This document shows, in pieces, positions 32,847 to 42,906 of a DNA stretch of 64,000 nucleotides; the first letter of the stretch is position 1; every line of letters begins with the position of its first letter. This stretch comes from Chitinophaga sp. Cy-1792 (lineage in GTDB: Bacteria; Bacteroidota; Bacteroidia; Chitinophagales; Chitinophagaceae): NCBI RefSeq assembly GCF_011752935.1, contig NZ_VWWO01000001.1, forward strand, positions 1,922,001-1,986,000, given 5' to 3'. The position numbers and the translations under genes were made by a program. Under the pieces are notes generated by a model that was not told the origin of the DNA, did not search any database, and worked only from the letters and a program-made list of their open reading frames with translations.

Positions 32847-33755
32847 TTATACAATAAAGGTGGTGCCTTCAGCCGCAATGTCGGTATTCGGAAATACAGG
32901 CCTGCTTTCTTCCAGAAACTGGTCTAATTCCTTGTATTTAGAAGAAAAATGACCAATCAGCAGCCGCTTTACATGCGCTGTTGCCGCCAGCGTCGCTGCC
33001 TGCACCGTGGTGCTGTGAAAACGCTCTGCCGCCCTGTCTGCCAGTTCATGCAGGTAAGTCGTTTCATGGTACATCAGGTCAGCATCCTTCAGGTATGGCA
33101 GCAGATTTTCATCATAAAGCGTATCTGCACAGTATACATACCGCTTGCCTTTTCCCGGCGACATCGTTACCCAGTCATTTTTGACGATGCTGCCATCTTT
33201 CCTGACATAATCCGCCCCTTCCTGCAGTTTACCGTAATAAGCGGCCGGAATTTCATAGGCCTTCGCCTGGTCTGGCAGCAGTTTACGCTTCCTTTTCTGC
33301 AATAACACCGAAAATCCGAAACAGCTAATCCGGTGCTGGGTAGGAAAACAACGAACCTCCAGGTCCTTATCCTCCAGGATAACACCGCTGTATTCCGGCA
33401 TTAGCGGCACAAAAGTGAGCTCAAACTTCAAAATGGTACCGGCACAGTCCAATTGAATCTGGATGATCTGTTCCAGCTCCGGAGGGGCAAAAATGCTAAG
33501 GGGCTCCGTTCTGCCCATCAAACTCAGGGTATTCAGTAATCCTATCAGTCCAAAATAGTGGTCGCCATGCAAATGGCTGATAAAGATATACCGGAGCTTG
33601 CTACGCCTGATGCCATATTTTGCAAATTGCAGCTGGGTCCCTTCCCCGCAATCTATCAGCAGCAACTGATCGTTACAGGTGACGATCTGCGCTGTCGGGT
33701 GCCTGTCCAGGGTGGGGATGGCTGAATTATTTCCTAAAATCGTTACTCCAAACAT
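32847..33755 (-). CDS. rnz: Ribonuclease Z
   Basis: A 302-residue metallo-beta-lactamase-fold protein from the ATG at 33755 (MFGVTILGNNSAIPTLDRHP), which is the normal family start; an ORF extension of 23 codons upstream has no homologous character. SHLHGDHYFGL is the zinc-binding HxHxDH motif, with DLMYHETTYL and IGHFSSKY further on. It cuts the 3' trailer of tRNA precursors, relevant here because both tRNA-Asp genes lack encoded CCA. It follows the STAS gene on the same strand. Confidence 0.95.
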   Translation of the reverse strand: MFGVTILGNNSAIPTLDRHPTAQIVTCNDQLLLIDCGEGTQLQFAKYGIRRSKLRYIFISHLHGDHYFGLIGLLNTLSLMGRTEPLSIFAPPELEQIIQIQLDCAGTILKFELTFVPLMPEYSGVILEDKDLEVRCFPTQHRISCFGFSVLLQKRKRKLLPDQAKAYEIPAAYYGKLQEGADYVRKDGSIVKNDWVTMSPGKGKRYVYCADTLYDENLLPYLKDADLMYHETTYLHELADRAAERFHSTTVQAATLAATAHVKRLLIGHFSSKYKELDQFLEESRPVFPNTDIAAEGTTFIV

Positions 33756-33854
33756 TTGATATACCTTCTTTCTTGGGGCGTTCCCCTTTCGTGTGAAAGG
33801 AATCCGCCTGCCTGAATAATGCAAAACCAGCTCCTGAAAGAGCCGTCTGCTAAT

Positions 33855-34229
33855 TTATTCCATTCCGTCCAATAATTCCCGTTCCAGTTCTTCCATCATC
33901 ACCAGGTCTATTGCTTCGGCCATGGTAGGAGCAAGATTAAGGTTTTCAGGCCCCTCTGCTTTCAGGCGCGCAGTTAAAATGTTGTTAAGACCGGTGATCG
34001 CACATGAGCGATTATTGTCATACATGAAGCCGTAGACTGCAAAAATGGCTTCTATGCCGGCATCGTCCGCAGTTTCGATCAAATGTAAATCCAGTATGAG
34101 ATTGCGGGTTTCCAGGCCGGGCAGGGTGGTAGCGGTAGTAATGAACGAGGCTGACAAATTAGCATCCAAAGCATTTTCTTCCGGACAAAAAACCACTATT
34201 TTTTCTTTGGTATCAATTTTGAATTTCAT
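33855..34229 (-). CDS. STAS-domain protein (anti-sigma-factor-antagonist type)
   Basis: A 124-residue protein with a SpoIIAA-like STAS pattern (KIVVFCPEENALDANLSASF, RNLILDLHLIETADDAGIEAIFAVYGFMYDN). The conserved phospho-Ser position (DSSG in SpoIIAA) reads DDAG here, with acidic residues that might mimic phosphorylation. It is first in a likely operon with rnz (99 bp to the rnz ATG), a pairing I recall from other Bacteroidota. No kinase or phosphatase partner is nearby. Confidence 0.75.
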   Translation of the reverse strand: MKFKIDTKEKIVVFCPEENALDANLSASFITTATTLPGLETRNLILDLHLIETADDAGIEAIFAVYGFMYDNNRSCAITGLNNILTARLKAEGPENLNLAPTMAEAIDLVMMEELERELLDGME

Positions 34230-34537
34230 GCGTTGGATATTGTTTTATATTTTAGTAAGAATCAATTGCTGAGTTAGAAGAAAGGGCACCCGCCTGAAAA
34301 AATACCCGGATGAGACCGAACAAATGTTTAGCCTTCTTCGTAGTTATTTTAAAAGAGACCCGTACCCACACATTCACCACAAAAATAATTCTTAATACTA
34401 TTAAAGTGTAACACGCCGGACTGCAAAAAAACGATAACTTCAATCCGACGGATTCGCTGACAAGGGAAATCAGAATTATTCGTTATTATTGTATAGACAA
34501 GCCCCCGTAAGGGTTTTTATAATCTAATTTATTCACA

Positions 34538-37072
34538 ATGGACCAGAATTTTTCACCGCAAGTTAAGGAGATCATTTCGTTCAGCAGGGAGGAAGCTTTA
34601 CGCCTGGGAAATGATTTCATCGGTACTGAACACCTGCTGTTAGGTATTATTCGCGAAGGCGAAGGCACGGCCGTAAAGATTCTGCAAGCGTTAAACGTGG
34701 ACCTGTACGAATTACGCAAAGAAGTAGAACTGGCTGTAAAAGATAAGACGGGGAAAAACATTGCCAATATCAATAGTCTTCCCCTGACAAGACAGGCTGA
34801 AAAGGTTATCCGCGTCACGGTACTCGAAGCGAAAGCCCTCAAGAGTGCCACCGTTGAAACGGAACACCTGATGCTGTCTATCTTAAAAAATAAAGAAAAC
34901 GTTTGTACACAAATCTTACAACAATTTGACGTGGACTACGATACTTTTAAAAACGAACTAGGCTTTGTAAAATCTGCTGATCCAAAAGCAGAATTCGATG
35001 ATCCGGGTGAGGAAGAATTTGAAGACGAAAGAAAGAGCTACGCCTCCAAAGCCAAACAGACAAATACCAAGTCCAAAACACCGGTACTGGACAATTTTGG
35101 TAGAGACATTACCAAGCTGGCCGAGTCAGGCAGCTTAGATCCTATTGTTGGTCGTGAACAGGAAATCGAACGCGTGTCGCAGATCCTCTCCCGCCGCAAG
35201 AAGAACAATCCTATCCTCATCGGTGAACCCGGTGTTGGTAAAACTGCCATCGTGGAAGGCCTCGCCCTCCGCATCGTGCAACGCAAGGTTTCCCGCGTAT
35301 TGTTCGATAAACGTGTTGTCAGCTTAGACCTCGCCGCCCTGGTAGCCGGTACCAAATACCGCGGCCAGTTCGAGGAAAGGATGAAAGCCATCATGAACGA
35401 ACTCGAGAAAAACAGGGACGTTATCCTGTTTATCGATGAAATACATACCATCGTTGGTGCGGGTGGTGCCTCCGGATCCCTGGATGCTTCCAATATCTTT
35501 AAACCAGCCCTCGCAAGAGGTGAGCTCCAATGCATTGGCGCTTCCACCCTCGATGAATACCGTATGTACATCGAGAAAGACGGTGCACTCGACCGCCGCT
35601 TCCAGAAAGTAATGGTAGAACCACCTTCCGTGGATGAAACCATTCAGATCCTCAATAATATCAAGCCTCGTTATGAAGAATACCATAATGTTAGCTATAC
35701 TGAGGATGCCATCGAAGCATGCGTGAAACTGAGCGACCGTTACATGACAGACCGCCTGCTGCCAGACAAAGCCATCGACGTACTCGATGAAGTCGGCGCC
35801 CGCGTTCACCTCAAAAACATCAATGTTCCGCAGAATATCCTCGACCTCGAAAAACAGATTGAAGATATCAAGCAGGAAAAAAATAAAGTAGTGAAAAGCC
35901 AACGCTTCGAAGAAGCCGCTGCACTGCGCGATACTGAAAAGAAACTGGGTGAAGACCTGGAACGCGCAAAAGCCATGTGGGAAGAAGAAGTGAAGCATAA
36001 ACGCTACCCGATTGATGAAGAAGCCATCGCGGAAGTTGTCAGCATGATGACCGGTATCCCTGTGAAAAGGATGGTACAGGCAGAAAGCGATAAATTACGC
36101 CGCATGGGTGAAGATCTGAAAGGTGCAGTGGTTGGACAGGACGAAGCTATCAGCAAAGTCACCAAAGCCATCCAGCGTAACCGCGTAGGTCTGAAAGATC
36201 CGAAAAAACCAATCGGTACATTCATCTTCCTCGGCCCTACCGGGGTGGGTAAAACAGAGCTCGCCAAATCACTGGCCCGCTACATGTTCGACTCCGATGA
36301 TGCACTGATCCGTATCGATATGAGTGAATACATGGAGAAATTCTCCGTTAGCCGCTTAATCGGTGCGCCTCCGGGCTATGTTGGCTACGAAGAAGGTGGT
36401 CAGCTGACAGAAAAAGTTCGCCGTAAACCTTATTCAGTAATCCTGCTGGATGAGATCGAAAAAGCACACCCGGATATATATAACCTCCTGTTACAGGTAC
36501 TCGATGATGGTATTCTGACTGACGGTCTCGGCCGTAAGGTAGACTTTAAAAATACCCTCATTATTATGACTTCTAACATTGGTGCCCGTCAGTTGAAAGA
36601 CTTCGGTGCAGGTGTTGGATTCTCTACCAGTACCCGTGTGAGCAGCGAAGAAGAGAATACAAAATCAGTGATCGAAAAAGCACTGAAACGTACCTTCTCT
36701 CCTGAGTTCCTCAACAGGATTGATGATGTGATCATATTTAACCAGCTCAACAAAGAGCATATCTATACGATCATCGACATCACCATGCAGAGTGTGCTGA
36801 AACGTCTGAACAGCCTTGGCTTCAGCCTGGAACTGACAGAAGAAGCAAAAGGCTTCCTCGCAGACAAAGGCTACGATCAGCAGTTTGGTGCGCGTCCGCT
36901 GCACAGGGCCATCCAGAAATACCTGGAAGATCCTTTAGCCGAAGAAATCCTGAACATGAATATTCATGACGGTGATATCCTCGTAGCAGACCTGGACAAA
37001 GAAAACCAGAAGCTGATATTTACACTGAAAAACAACTCTTCCAAGAGTAAATCAGAAAAATCAGAGGCTTAA
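34538..37072 (+). CDS. clpC: ClpC-type AAA+ unfoldase
   Basis: An 844-residue protein with two N-terminal Clp_N repeats (about 1-145), first AAA+ module with Walker [11 protein letters not shown] and Walker B FIDEIH, a middle domain with a UVR-like segment ([21 protein letters not shown]), second AAA+ module with [13 protein letters not shown] and LLDEIEKAH, and a C-terminal ClpB-type D2 small domain. It unfolds substrates for ClpP. The length and UVR-like segment favour ClpC over ClpB or ClpA. Upstream TATTATTG near 34483 is a weak -7 candidate. Followed by a terminator and the repeat array. Confidence 0.95.
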   Translation: MDQNFSPQVKEIISFSREEALRLGNDFIGTEHLLLGIIREGEGTAVKILQALNVDLYELRKEVELAVKDKTGKNIANINSLPLTRQAEKVIRVTVLEAKALKSATVETEHLMLSILKNKENVCTQILQQFDVDYDTFKNELGFVKSADPKAEFDDPGEEEFEDERKSYASKAKQTNTKSKTPVLDNFGRDITKLAESGSLDPIVGREQEIERVSQILSRRKKNNPILIGEPGVGKTAIVEGLALRIVQRKVSRVLFDKRVVSLDLAALVAGTKYRGQFEERMKAIMNELEKNRDVILFIDEIHTIVGAGGASGSLDASNIFKPALARGELQCIGASTLDEYRMYIEKDGALDRRFQKVMVEPPSVDETIQILNNIKPRYEEYHNVSYTEDAIEACVKLSDRYMTDRLLPDKAIDVLDEVGARVHLKNINVPQNILDLEKQIEDIKQEKNKVVKSQRFEEAAALRDTEKKLGEDLERAKAMWEEEVKHKRYPIDEEAIAEVVSMMTGIPVKRMVQAESDKLRRMGEDLKGAVVGQDEAISKVTKAIQRNRVGLKDPKKPIGTFIFLGPTGVGKTELAKSLARYMFDSDDALIRIDMSEYMEKFSVSRLIGAPPGYVGYEEGGQLTEKVRRKPYSVILLDEIEKAHPDIYNLLLQVLDDGILTDGLGRKVDFKNTLIIMTSNIGARQLKDFGAGVGFSTSTRVSSEEENTKSVIEKALKRTFSPEFLNRIDDVIIFNQLNKEHIYTIIDITMQSVLKRLNSLGFSLELTEEAKGFLADKGYDQQFGARPLHRAIQKYLEDPLAEEILNMNIHDGDILVADLDKENQKLIFTLKNNSSKSKSEKSEA

Positions 37073-37094
37073 TTAAGTCTCCCATCTTATAATT

Positions 37095-37126
37095 AAGGGC
37101 CGTCTCTCACAGCAGGGATGGCCCTT
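37095..37126 (+). terminator. Terminator after clpC
   Basis: AAGGGCCGTCTCTC-loop-CAGGGATGGCCCTT followed by TTTC. Confidence 0.85.
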
Positions 37127-37242
37127 TTTCTTTAGGGCTGCTTCCAATTGGGTGAATCACCGGCTTTTCCGGTCTGCAGTCAGGTGCTTATATGCCCGGT
37201 AATCGTTGGTTTATTTGCTCACTGGTTGATTTCCACTGCCCG

Positions 37243-38450
37243 GATATTAAAGGCCCGCTTCTTTCGTCGTTGATGGCTTGCCCCTAAGGCTTTTGCGTAA
37301 TATTCTGCCGGAAAAATCTCCCGCTCAGATTTTAAAGGCTGCTTCTCCCGCCTTAAATGGCTTGCCGCTATGGCTTTTGCGCAGGAATCTATCTGGAAAA
37401 ATCTCCTGCCTGGATCTTAAAGGCCGCTTCTTCCGCCGCTGGTGGCTTGCCGCTATGGCTTTTTCGCAGCAATCTATCTTGAAAATCCCGCCCCAATATT
37501 AAATCCCGCTTTTTCCGCCGCTGGTGGCTTGCCCTTATGGCTTATGCGCAGCAATCTATTTTGAACATCTCCAGCCTGAATATTAAAGGCCGCTTCTCCC
37601 GCCGTTGATGGCTTGCCGCTATGGTTTTTTTGCAATAATCTATCCTGAAAATCCCTCCCGGATCTTAAAGGCCCGCTTCTTTCGTCGTTGATGGCTTACC
37701 GCTATGGCTTTTTCGCAATAATCTGCCGGAAAAATCTCCCTCCTGTGGCTTTTGCGTAATATTCTGCCGGAAAAATCTCCTGCCCGGATCTTAAAGGCTG
37801 CTTCTCCCACCGCTGATAAGTTGCACCTATGGCTTATGCGCAGTAATCTACCTTGGAAATCCCGCCCAGATCTTAAAACCCCGCTTCTTTTGTCGCTGAT
37901 GGCTTGCCGCTATGGTTTTTGCGTAATATTCTGCCGGAAAAATCTCCTGCCCGAATCTTAAAGGCTGCTTCTCCCACCGCTGATAAGTTGCACCTATGGC
38001 TTATGCGCAGTAATCTACCTTGGAAATCCCGCCCAGATCTTAAAACCCCGCTTCTTTCGTCGCTGATGGCTTGCCGCTATGGCTTTTGCGTAATATTCTG
38101 CTGGAAAAATCTCCTGCCCAGATCTTAAAGGCCCGCTTCTTTCGTCGTTGATGGCTTACCGCTATGGCTTTTGCGTAATATTCTGCCGGAAAAATCTCCT
38201 GCTCAGATCTTAAAGGCTGCTTCTCCCACCGCTAATAAGTTGCACATATGGCTTATGCGCAGTAATCTACCTTGGAAATCCCTCCCAGATCTTAAAGGCT
38301 GCTTCTCCCACCGCTGATAAGTTGCACATATGGCTTATGCGCAGCAATCTACCTTTGAAAATTCCCTGCCCAGGTTTTAAAGGCACCTCAGGTGGCTTAC
38401 ACATATGACTTTTGCCCAGTAATCTACCAGGAAAATCTCCCGCCCCGAAG
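37243..38450. repeat. Tandem array of 14 imperfect 82-85-bp units plus one fragment
   Basis: Units open with GATCTTAAAGG (or close variants) at 37243, 37328, 37413, 37495, 37579, 37661, 37787, 37869, 37954, 38036, 38121, 38206, 38288 and 38373; the unit at 37661 is followed by a 44-bp partial copy (37743-37786). Two subtypes alternate in places: type A (about 85 bp, with CGCTTCTTTCGTCG and GCGTAATATTCTG) and type B (82 bp, with GCTTCTCCCACCGC and GCGCAGTAATCTACC). The dimers 37787-37953 and 37954-38120 differ at about 5 of 167 positions, so this part was duplicated recently, while the 5' units are more diverged. Unit length is not a multiple of three and each unit has stops in several frames, so it is not coding. 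Bases 37130-37242 may be a more decayed copy. Confidence 0.92.
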
Positions 38451-38486
38451 GGGCGGACCCCCCAACCGACATCGAGGATGTCGGTT
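38440..38486. repeat. Two GC-rich palindromes at the end of the array
   Basis: CCGCCCC-gaa-GGGGCGG (38440-38456) and AACCGACATC-gag-GATGTCGGTT (38464-38486) are perfect inverted repeats with three-base loops, the second followed by T-rich sequence. They resemble the pair at 10890-10958 in form (adjacent perfect palindromes with GAA/GAG/TGC loops). Confidence 0.75.
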
Positions 38487-39040
38487 TTAATATCTCCGTA
38501 CTAAATCCTCCAATCAATCTTCCGCGGTCGTCAAATGCCTCATTTCCAGATCAATCATCTCCTTATATCATCTTCAAAAAAAAATTAAATCATATAATAT
38601 TTCTATATAACATCTTTATGTTATGGAAATTTATTATATTAAATAAAAATAGTATTTATATTTGTAGAGAAAACCGGATGAATATATTAGTATAATGATT
38701 GTACTGCCGGGCTTTTAGCTGGCACAGCCGGTCGATAAATATTATTTGCTATGTATACACTTCCGGAGCAATATATACAAATCGCAAAATGGTATGTTGG
38801 TGTAATTTTTCTCACTCAGGGTAAAGTATATTTTTGCATTATATAAAATTATAACCTATAGTTATTTTTATTTTATAGATTTTGCGTATTAAATAAAGAG
38901 TGTATATTATATGAGCCTGTACCTGGAGAGTCCTATGCCTGGTTTAACAGCTACTGTGGATAAGGAGTATTGATATAACTCTATGACAACTAATAATAAT
39001 CCTATTGATAACATTTATTAATGACTTTATCCGTATATCT
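38487..39040 (+). other. AT-rich gene-free leader upstream of the first fibre-like gene
   Basis: No coding frame with support. Two full TAnnTTTG matches are present on the plus strand, TATATTTG at 38657-38664 and TATTTTTG at 38829-38836, neither with a TTG at the proper -33 distance. Either would give a leader of 200 to 370 nt before the ATG at 39041. The composition changes sharply from the GC-richer array to AT-rich at about 38570. Confidence 0.5.
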
Positions 39041-40813
39041 ATGACTAAATCTCTACAATTCGCAGTTCGCGGAATGTTGTTGGGCGGCTTAGCACTGGTT
39101 GCCTCTCAGGCAAATGCACAGCTGAAAGTGGGTACCAACCCTACCAATGTGCAGCCTTCTGCCATTCTCGAGCTCGAAGCAAGCAACAAGGGTCTCTTAC
39201 TCCCTCGGCTTACAGATACCACTAATATCAATACCCTTATCGGTAGTGCCGATGTAAACGGTATGATTATCTGGCTGAATAAAGGCGGAAACGCAGGCCT
39301 TTTCGTTCGCACAGGTGGCACAAATGGCTACTGGTCCAGAATGGCTAATGGTGGTCAATCCTGGGATGTTCTTGGAAATGCGACCTTACCTGCTAACGCA
39401 TTCGCCGGTACCAGCACTGTAGGCGTACCATTCGTTTTAAAAGGCGGTGGAACGGAAGGTATCAACATTACAGATGGTGTACCTACCCTGAGCAACGGAC
39501 CAATCCTGAATGGTGGTGCAAAAATTAATGGTGGTCTGACACTGACTTCCATCAACCTCGATGCCGCAGCTAACCGCGGTCTGTTTATGAACGCTACTAC
39601 CGGCGTGGTTAATTACCGCGATTTCGGTAGCATGGCTTTCATGGATGGTATAAAAATTAATGCTCAGACAGGAACTGACTTCACTATTGATGCCGCTGGT
39701 CCTGACTATAAATTCGTTACCACAGGTGGTCATATTCAGCTCCAGATTTCTACGCTGAATGCCACCACTCCAATCACTGCCGGTTTACTTACACAAACTG
39801 ACTATGATAAATTCAGCGCAAATGCTAAAGGTTTAGTCGTTACTGACCTCCGCGCAGCCAGCAATGAAGGTATTGGTGTTGATAATACTGATCCTGCAAA
39901 CAGAAGGATCTTCTTAACGCCTGCGGATGTTAGTCATCCGGGTGCTGTTACTGCCGATGCACAAACTTTCGGTGGTGATAAAACCTTCAGCAATGTACTG
40001 ACAGCTGGTGCCGGTATCACTGTAACTGGTGGTGGTATCACTGTAAACGGTGCAAGTACCTTTAATGAAGATCTGACTATGTCAGGCAATTTCACAGGTA
40101 ACTTCCCTAATATCTTTGTAAGTACTTTAGCTACCTTCCAGAAAGATGTATCCATGACCGGTCTGGTTGATGGTGCTGCTACAGACAAAACTGTACTGTT
40201 GCTCAGTGGTAATAAAGTTGTTAAGAGAACCGTTAATCTGGATCTCCTGAATCCGACTACTTATGCTAGTGATCACACTGGTGACGATCTGGCTGTTACT
40301 TATAAGGCCGATGATGTTGCCGGAACCAATAGCCTTACTGTTAGTATTCCTGTAGCTACAGATAAAACAACGAATGGTCTCTTATCCAATTCTGATCAGA
40401 TGATCGGTGGTAATAAAAACTTTACCAACAATATTGCTACAGTAGGAACTGCAAATATTGGCGTGGATGTGAAAGTAGCACCAAAAAGCACCAGCACCCT
40501 GAATGTAAACGGTTCCATTTCTGCTAAAATCAGAACTACCAATACTGCTTATACACTTGCTGCTGATGACTATACCCTTATCGTTCAAACAACTGGTATG
40601 GCAATTGACGTGACCCTCCCTGCTTCTGATGATGCATCAATGGGAAGAATATACGTTATCAAAAAAGTGCCTACAGGAGCTGAGGATGATGGTGCTATCG
40701 TTACTTTAAAAGGTAATATTGAAAACGGTACCAAATATGCATTTAGCACTCCTTGGACTGTTATCTCTGTTCAGGCTGATGGTAAAGGACATTGGTATAT
40801 TATCAAAAACTAA
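39041..40813 (+). CDS. Exported fibre-like repetitive protein 1
   Basis: A 590-residue protein from the ATG at 39041, with signal peptide (about 1-27, ending SQANAQ). The start of the mature part, LKVGTNPTNVQPSAILELEASNKGLLLPRL, is the N-terminal cap seen on many Bacteroidota tail-fibre-like proteins. The middle is rich in Gly, Thr, Asn and short beta-strand repeats (for example VLTAGAGITVTGGGITVNGAST), suggesting a beta-helical or trimeric fibre. The C-terminal ~90 residues (AADDYTLIVQTTGMAIDVTLP ... WTVISVQADGKGHWYIIKN) look like a globular head. No peptidase S74 chaperone and no type IX sorting tail is visible. A paralogue follows after 79 bp. Confidence 0.75.
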   Translation: MTKSLQFAVRGMLLGGLALVASQANAQLKVGTNPTNVQPSAILELEASNKGLLLPRLTDTTNINTLIGSADVNGMIIWLNKGGNAGLFVRTGGTNGYWSRMANGGQSWDVLGNATLPANAFAGTSTVGVPFVLKGGGTEGINITDGVPTLSNGPILNGGAKINGGLTLTSINLDAAANRGLFMNATTGVVNYRDFGSMAFMDGIKINAQTGTDFTIDAAGPDYKFVTTGGHIQLQISTLNATTPITAGLLTQTDYDKFSANAKGLVVTDLRAASNEGIGVDNTDPANRRIFLTPADVSHPGAVTADAQTFGGDKTFSNVLTAGAGITVTGGGITVNGASTFNEDLTMSGNFTGNFPNIFVSTLATFQKDVSMTGLVDGAATDKTVLLLSGNKVVKRTVNLDLLNPTTYASDHTGDDLAVTYKADDVAGTNSLTVSIPVATDKTTNGLLSNSDQMIGGNKNFTNNIATVGTANIGVDVKVAPKSTSTLNVNGSISAKIRTTNTAYTLAADDYTLIVQTTGMAIDVTLPASDDASMGRIYVIKKVPTGAEDDGAIVTLKGNIENGTKYAFSTPWTVISVQADGKGHWYIIKN

Positions 40814-40892
40814 TCCGTTACATCTCTATAATACGGTCACGTCGTACAGGCGTGACCGTTATCTCTCTTCACCGTTGCTTAAAAGAAGTTAT

Positions 40893-42842
40893 ATGAAGTT
40901 GAAAGGACTATTCCAAATTTGTGCAATCGGTTTGCTGATAACAGGTAGCAACAGGCTGGCTGCCCAACAGCTGAAACTGGGGCTTGATCCTACCGCGGTC
41001 ACCCAATCCGCATTGCTCGAATTAAATAGTAATAGTCAGGGCTTATTATTAAACCGTGTATCCAAAGCTACCGTTTCTACCGGTGGCGCCTTAGCGAACG
41101 CTCCCGATGGCATGCTCGTATTCATCAATGATGCCACAGAAAAATCTCTTTATGTTAAGAAAAATGGTGCCTGGAAAAAAATGGTAGACCTGGGTAACCT
41201 GAATATAGGTACAGGCCTCTCCGTCGATGCTTCCGGCAACATTACCAATACAGGTGTTTTGTCTTTCAATGGCAGAACAGGAGCCATTACCCCCATCTTA
41301 GCTGACTATTCCGCATTCTATACCCCGCTTACCCGAAATATTACTTTAGCCACCGGCAATGCTGCTATGAACATTAGTAGCGGAGCTCAGGACCTCTCAG
41401 CAGACCGCAGCTGGACATTGACTGTTAACAACACCACCGCATTATGGAATGCCAATCAATTGAATGGCAGTCCTATTGGAACTATCACTTCTCCCAATGA
41501 GGGAGACCTGCTTACCATGGTAAGTGGAAAATGGACAGCAAAAGCACCTGCTGCTGCTGGCAATGCTTATATCCTCAACTATACTACCGGCGCCGCACAA
41601 AACGCTAATATCAATATATCCGGTACAGCAAGTTTTGGTGGTAGCACTACTATTGGCGGTTTACTTACTGCCAGTTCACTGACTACCTCCGCTATGACTG
41701 CTACCAGTATCACTACTGGTTCACTTACTGCTACCAATGCTGTTAATGCACAAACAGTAACAACCTCTGGAGCGGTAACAGGCGCGTCGATCGTAGCTAA
41801 TAACCTGACAGTGGGATCTGTTCCATTTGTAGGTACTGGTAAAGTACTCTCTGAAAATAATGGTAAACTCTTCTGGAATACGACCAACAATATGCTGGGC
41901 ATTGGTAACAATGCACCTGGTAATACACTGGAAGTAAGCCAGACAACTGCCAATAATAATACAGCGGTTTCTGGCATTCGCCTGTCGGGTATCGCAGCTG
42001 CAACACCGGTTGCTGCTACAAATAAAGTATTGTCAATCAACAGTACAGGTGATGTAGTGGTGCAGGACAACGCCACACTGCTGAACTGGTCGCAGAAAGG
42101 GAATAGTTTTCTTACTACAGATACAGTCACTTATTTTCTCGGTACAACCAGTGCTAAGGACATGGTAGTGAAATATAACAATAAGGAATTATTCCGCGGT
42201 ACAGCAGGTGTAGGAACAGGCTGGACAGGTTATGCAGTTACCTTGTTTAATGGCGCTAAAGCATATAACGCACATCCTTTTATTATCAGAGCTAATGGCC
42301 CTGATGTAATGGCTTTCCAGGATTCAACCGGTGCTATGAAGTTCCATTGGAACTTGTTAGGGGGTGGTCTCAACTTTGTGGAGTCAAACGTAAAAGACAA
42401 CCGTATTTTCATTAAGTCGGGCTTCGGTGTTGGTATTGGAACCAACACACCTGCCGCTACATTGGATGTAAATGGCTCTCTTGCAGTGGCTATTTCCAAT
42501 TCCACGGCGACAGCTGTTACAGTAGCAGATACGGATCATACAGTATTATTCACAGCAAATAATACCACCAATGTAAATAACTATACAGTAGTGACTATTC
42601 CTGATCCGTCTGCAGCAAATGCAGGCAGAATGCTGGTGATTAAATCAACTACAGCATATTCATTTAAGGTGAAGACAACTACCGGAAAAGCCTTTGAATC
42701 AACGGCTGCCATTACAACATTGGTAATAGATGCCATTTCCAAAAAATATATGAACGCTGGTAATGGCAACACTACGACGCAAAATAGAGGAGGTAGTGTG
42801 ACGTTGCAATCCGACGGGACTACCTGGTGGATTCTGGATTAA
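40893..42842 (+). CDS. Exported fibre-like repetitive protein 2
   Basis: A 649-residue protein from the ATG at 40893 (the open frame extends further upstream inside the previous gene but without homologous character), with signal peptide MKLKGLFQICAIGLLITGSN...AAQ. LKLGLDPTAVTQSALLELNSNSQGLLLNRV matches the cap of protein 1. A Ser/Thr/Ala-rich stretch (TTIGGLLTASSLTTSAMTATS and onward) and the fibre-type VGIGTNTPAATLDVNGSLA motif follow; the C-terminal head (VADTDHTVLFTANNTT ... SVTLQSDGTTWWILD) resembles that of protein 1. Surface fibre or adhesin is an inference from the repeats. Confidence 0.75.
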   Translation: MKLKGLFQICAIGLLITGSNRLAAQQLKLGLDPTAVTQSALLELNSNSQGLLLNRVSKATVSTGGALANAPDGMLVFINDATEKSLYVKKNGAWKKMVDLGNLNIGTGLSVDASGNITNTGVLSFNGRTGAITPILADYSAFYTPLTRNITLATGNAAMNISSGAQDLSADRSWTLTVNNTTALWNANQLNGSPIGTITSPNEGDLLTMVSGKWTAKAPAAAGNAYILNYTTGAAQNANINISGTASFGGSTTIGGLLTASSLTTSAMTATSITTGSLTATNAVNAQTVTTSGAVTGASIVANNLTVGSVPFVGTGKVLSENNGKLFWNTTNNMLGIGNNAPGNTLEVSQTTANNNTAVSGIRLSGIAAATPVAATNKVLSINSTGDVVVQDNATLLNWSQKGNSFLTTDTVTYFLGTTSAKDMVVKYNNKELFRGTAGVGTGWTGYAVTLFNGAKAYNAHPFIIRANGPDVMAFQDSTGAMKFHWNLLGGGLNFVESNVKDNRIFIKSGFGVGIGTNTPAATLDVNGSLAVAISNSTATAVTVADTDHTVLFTANNTTNVNNYTVVTIPDPSAANAGRMLVIKSTTAYSFKVKTTTGKAFESTAAITTLVIDAISKKYMNAGNGNTTTQNRGGSVTLQSDGTTWWILD

Positions 42843-42906
42843 TTTTATAAGTTATCGTATTTATAGTCATCATAAGGATGATTAATTTAAACCTTTTATC
42901 TTTTTC

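Noticed and set aside
37278..38128. Open frames of 69-74 codons within the repeat block
   Set aside because: They are by-products of the repeats; unit length is not a multiple of three, the frames break at each unit, and there is no signal for translation.
37243..38450. Repeat block considered as a CRISPR array
   Set aside because: The 82-85-bp units are contiguous and related throughout, with no conserved short repeat separated by unique spacers, and no cas genes are in the window.
40719..40892. Upstream extension of the second fibre-like gene
   Set aside because: It runs in another frame inside the first fibre-like gene and lacks signal-peptide character; the ATG at 40893 directly precedes a signal peptide.
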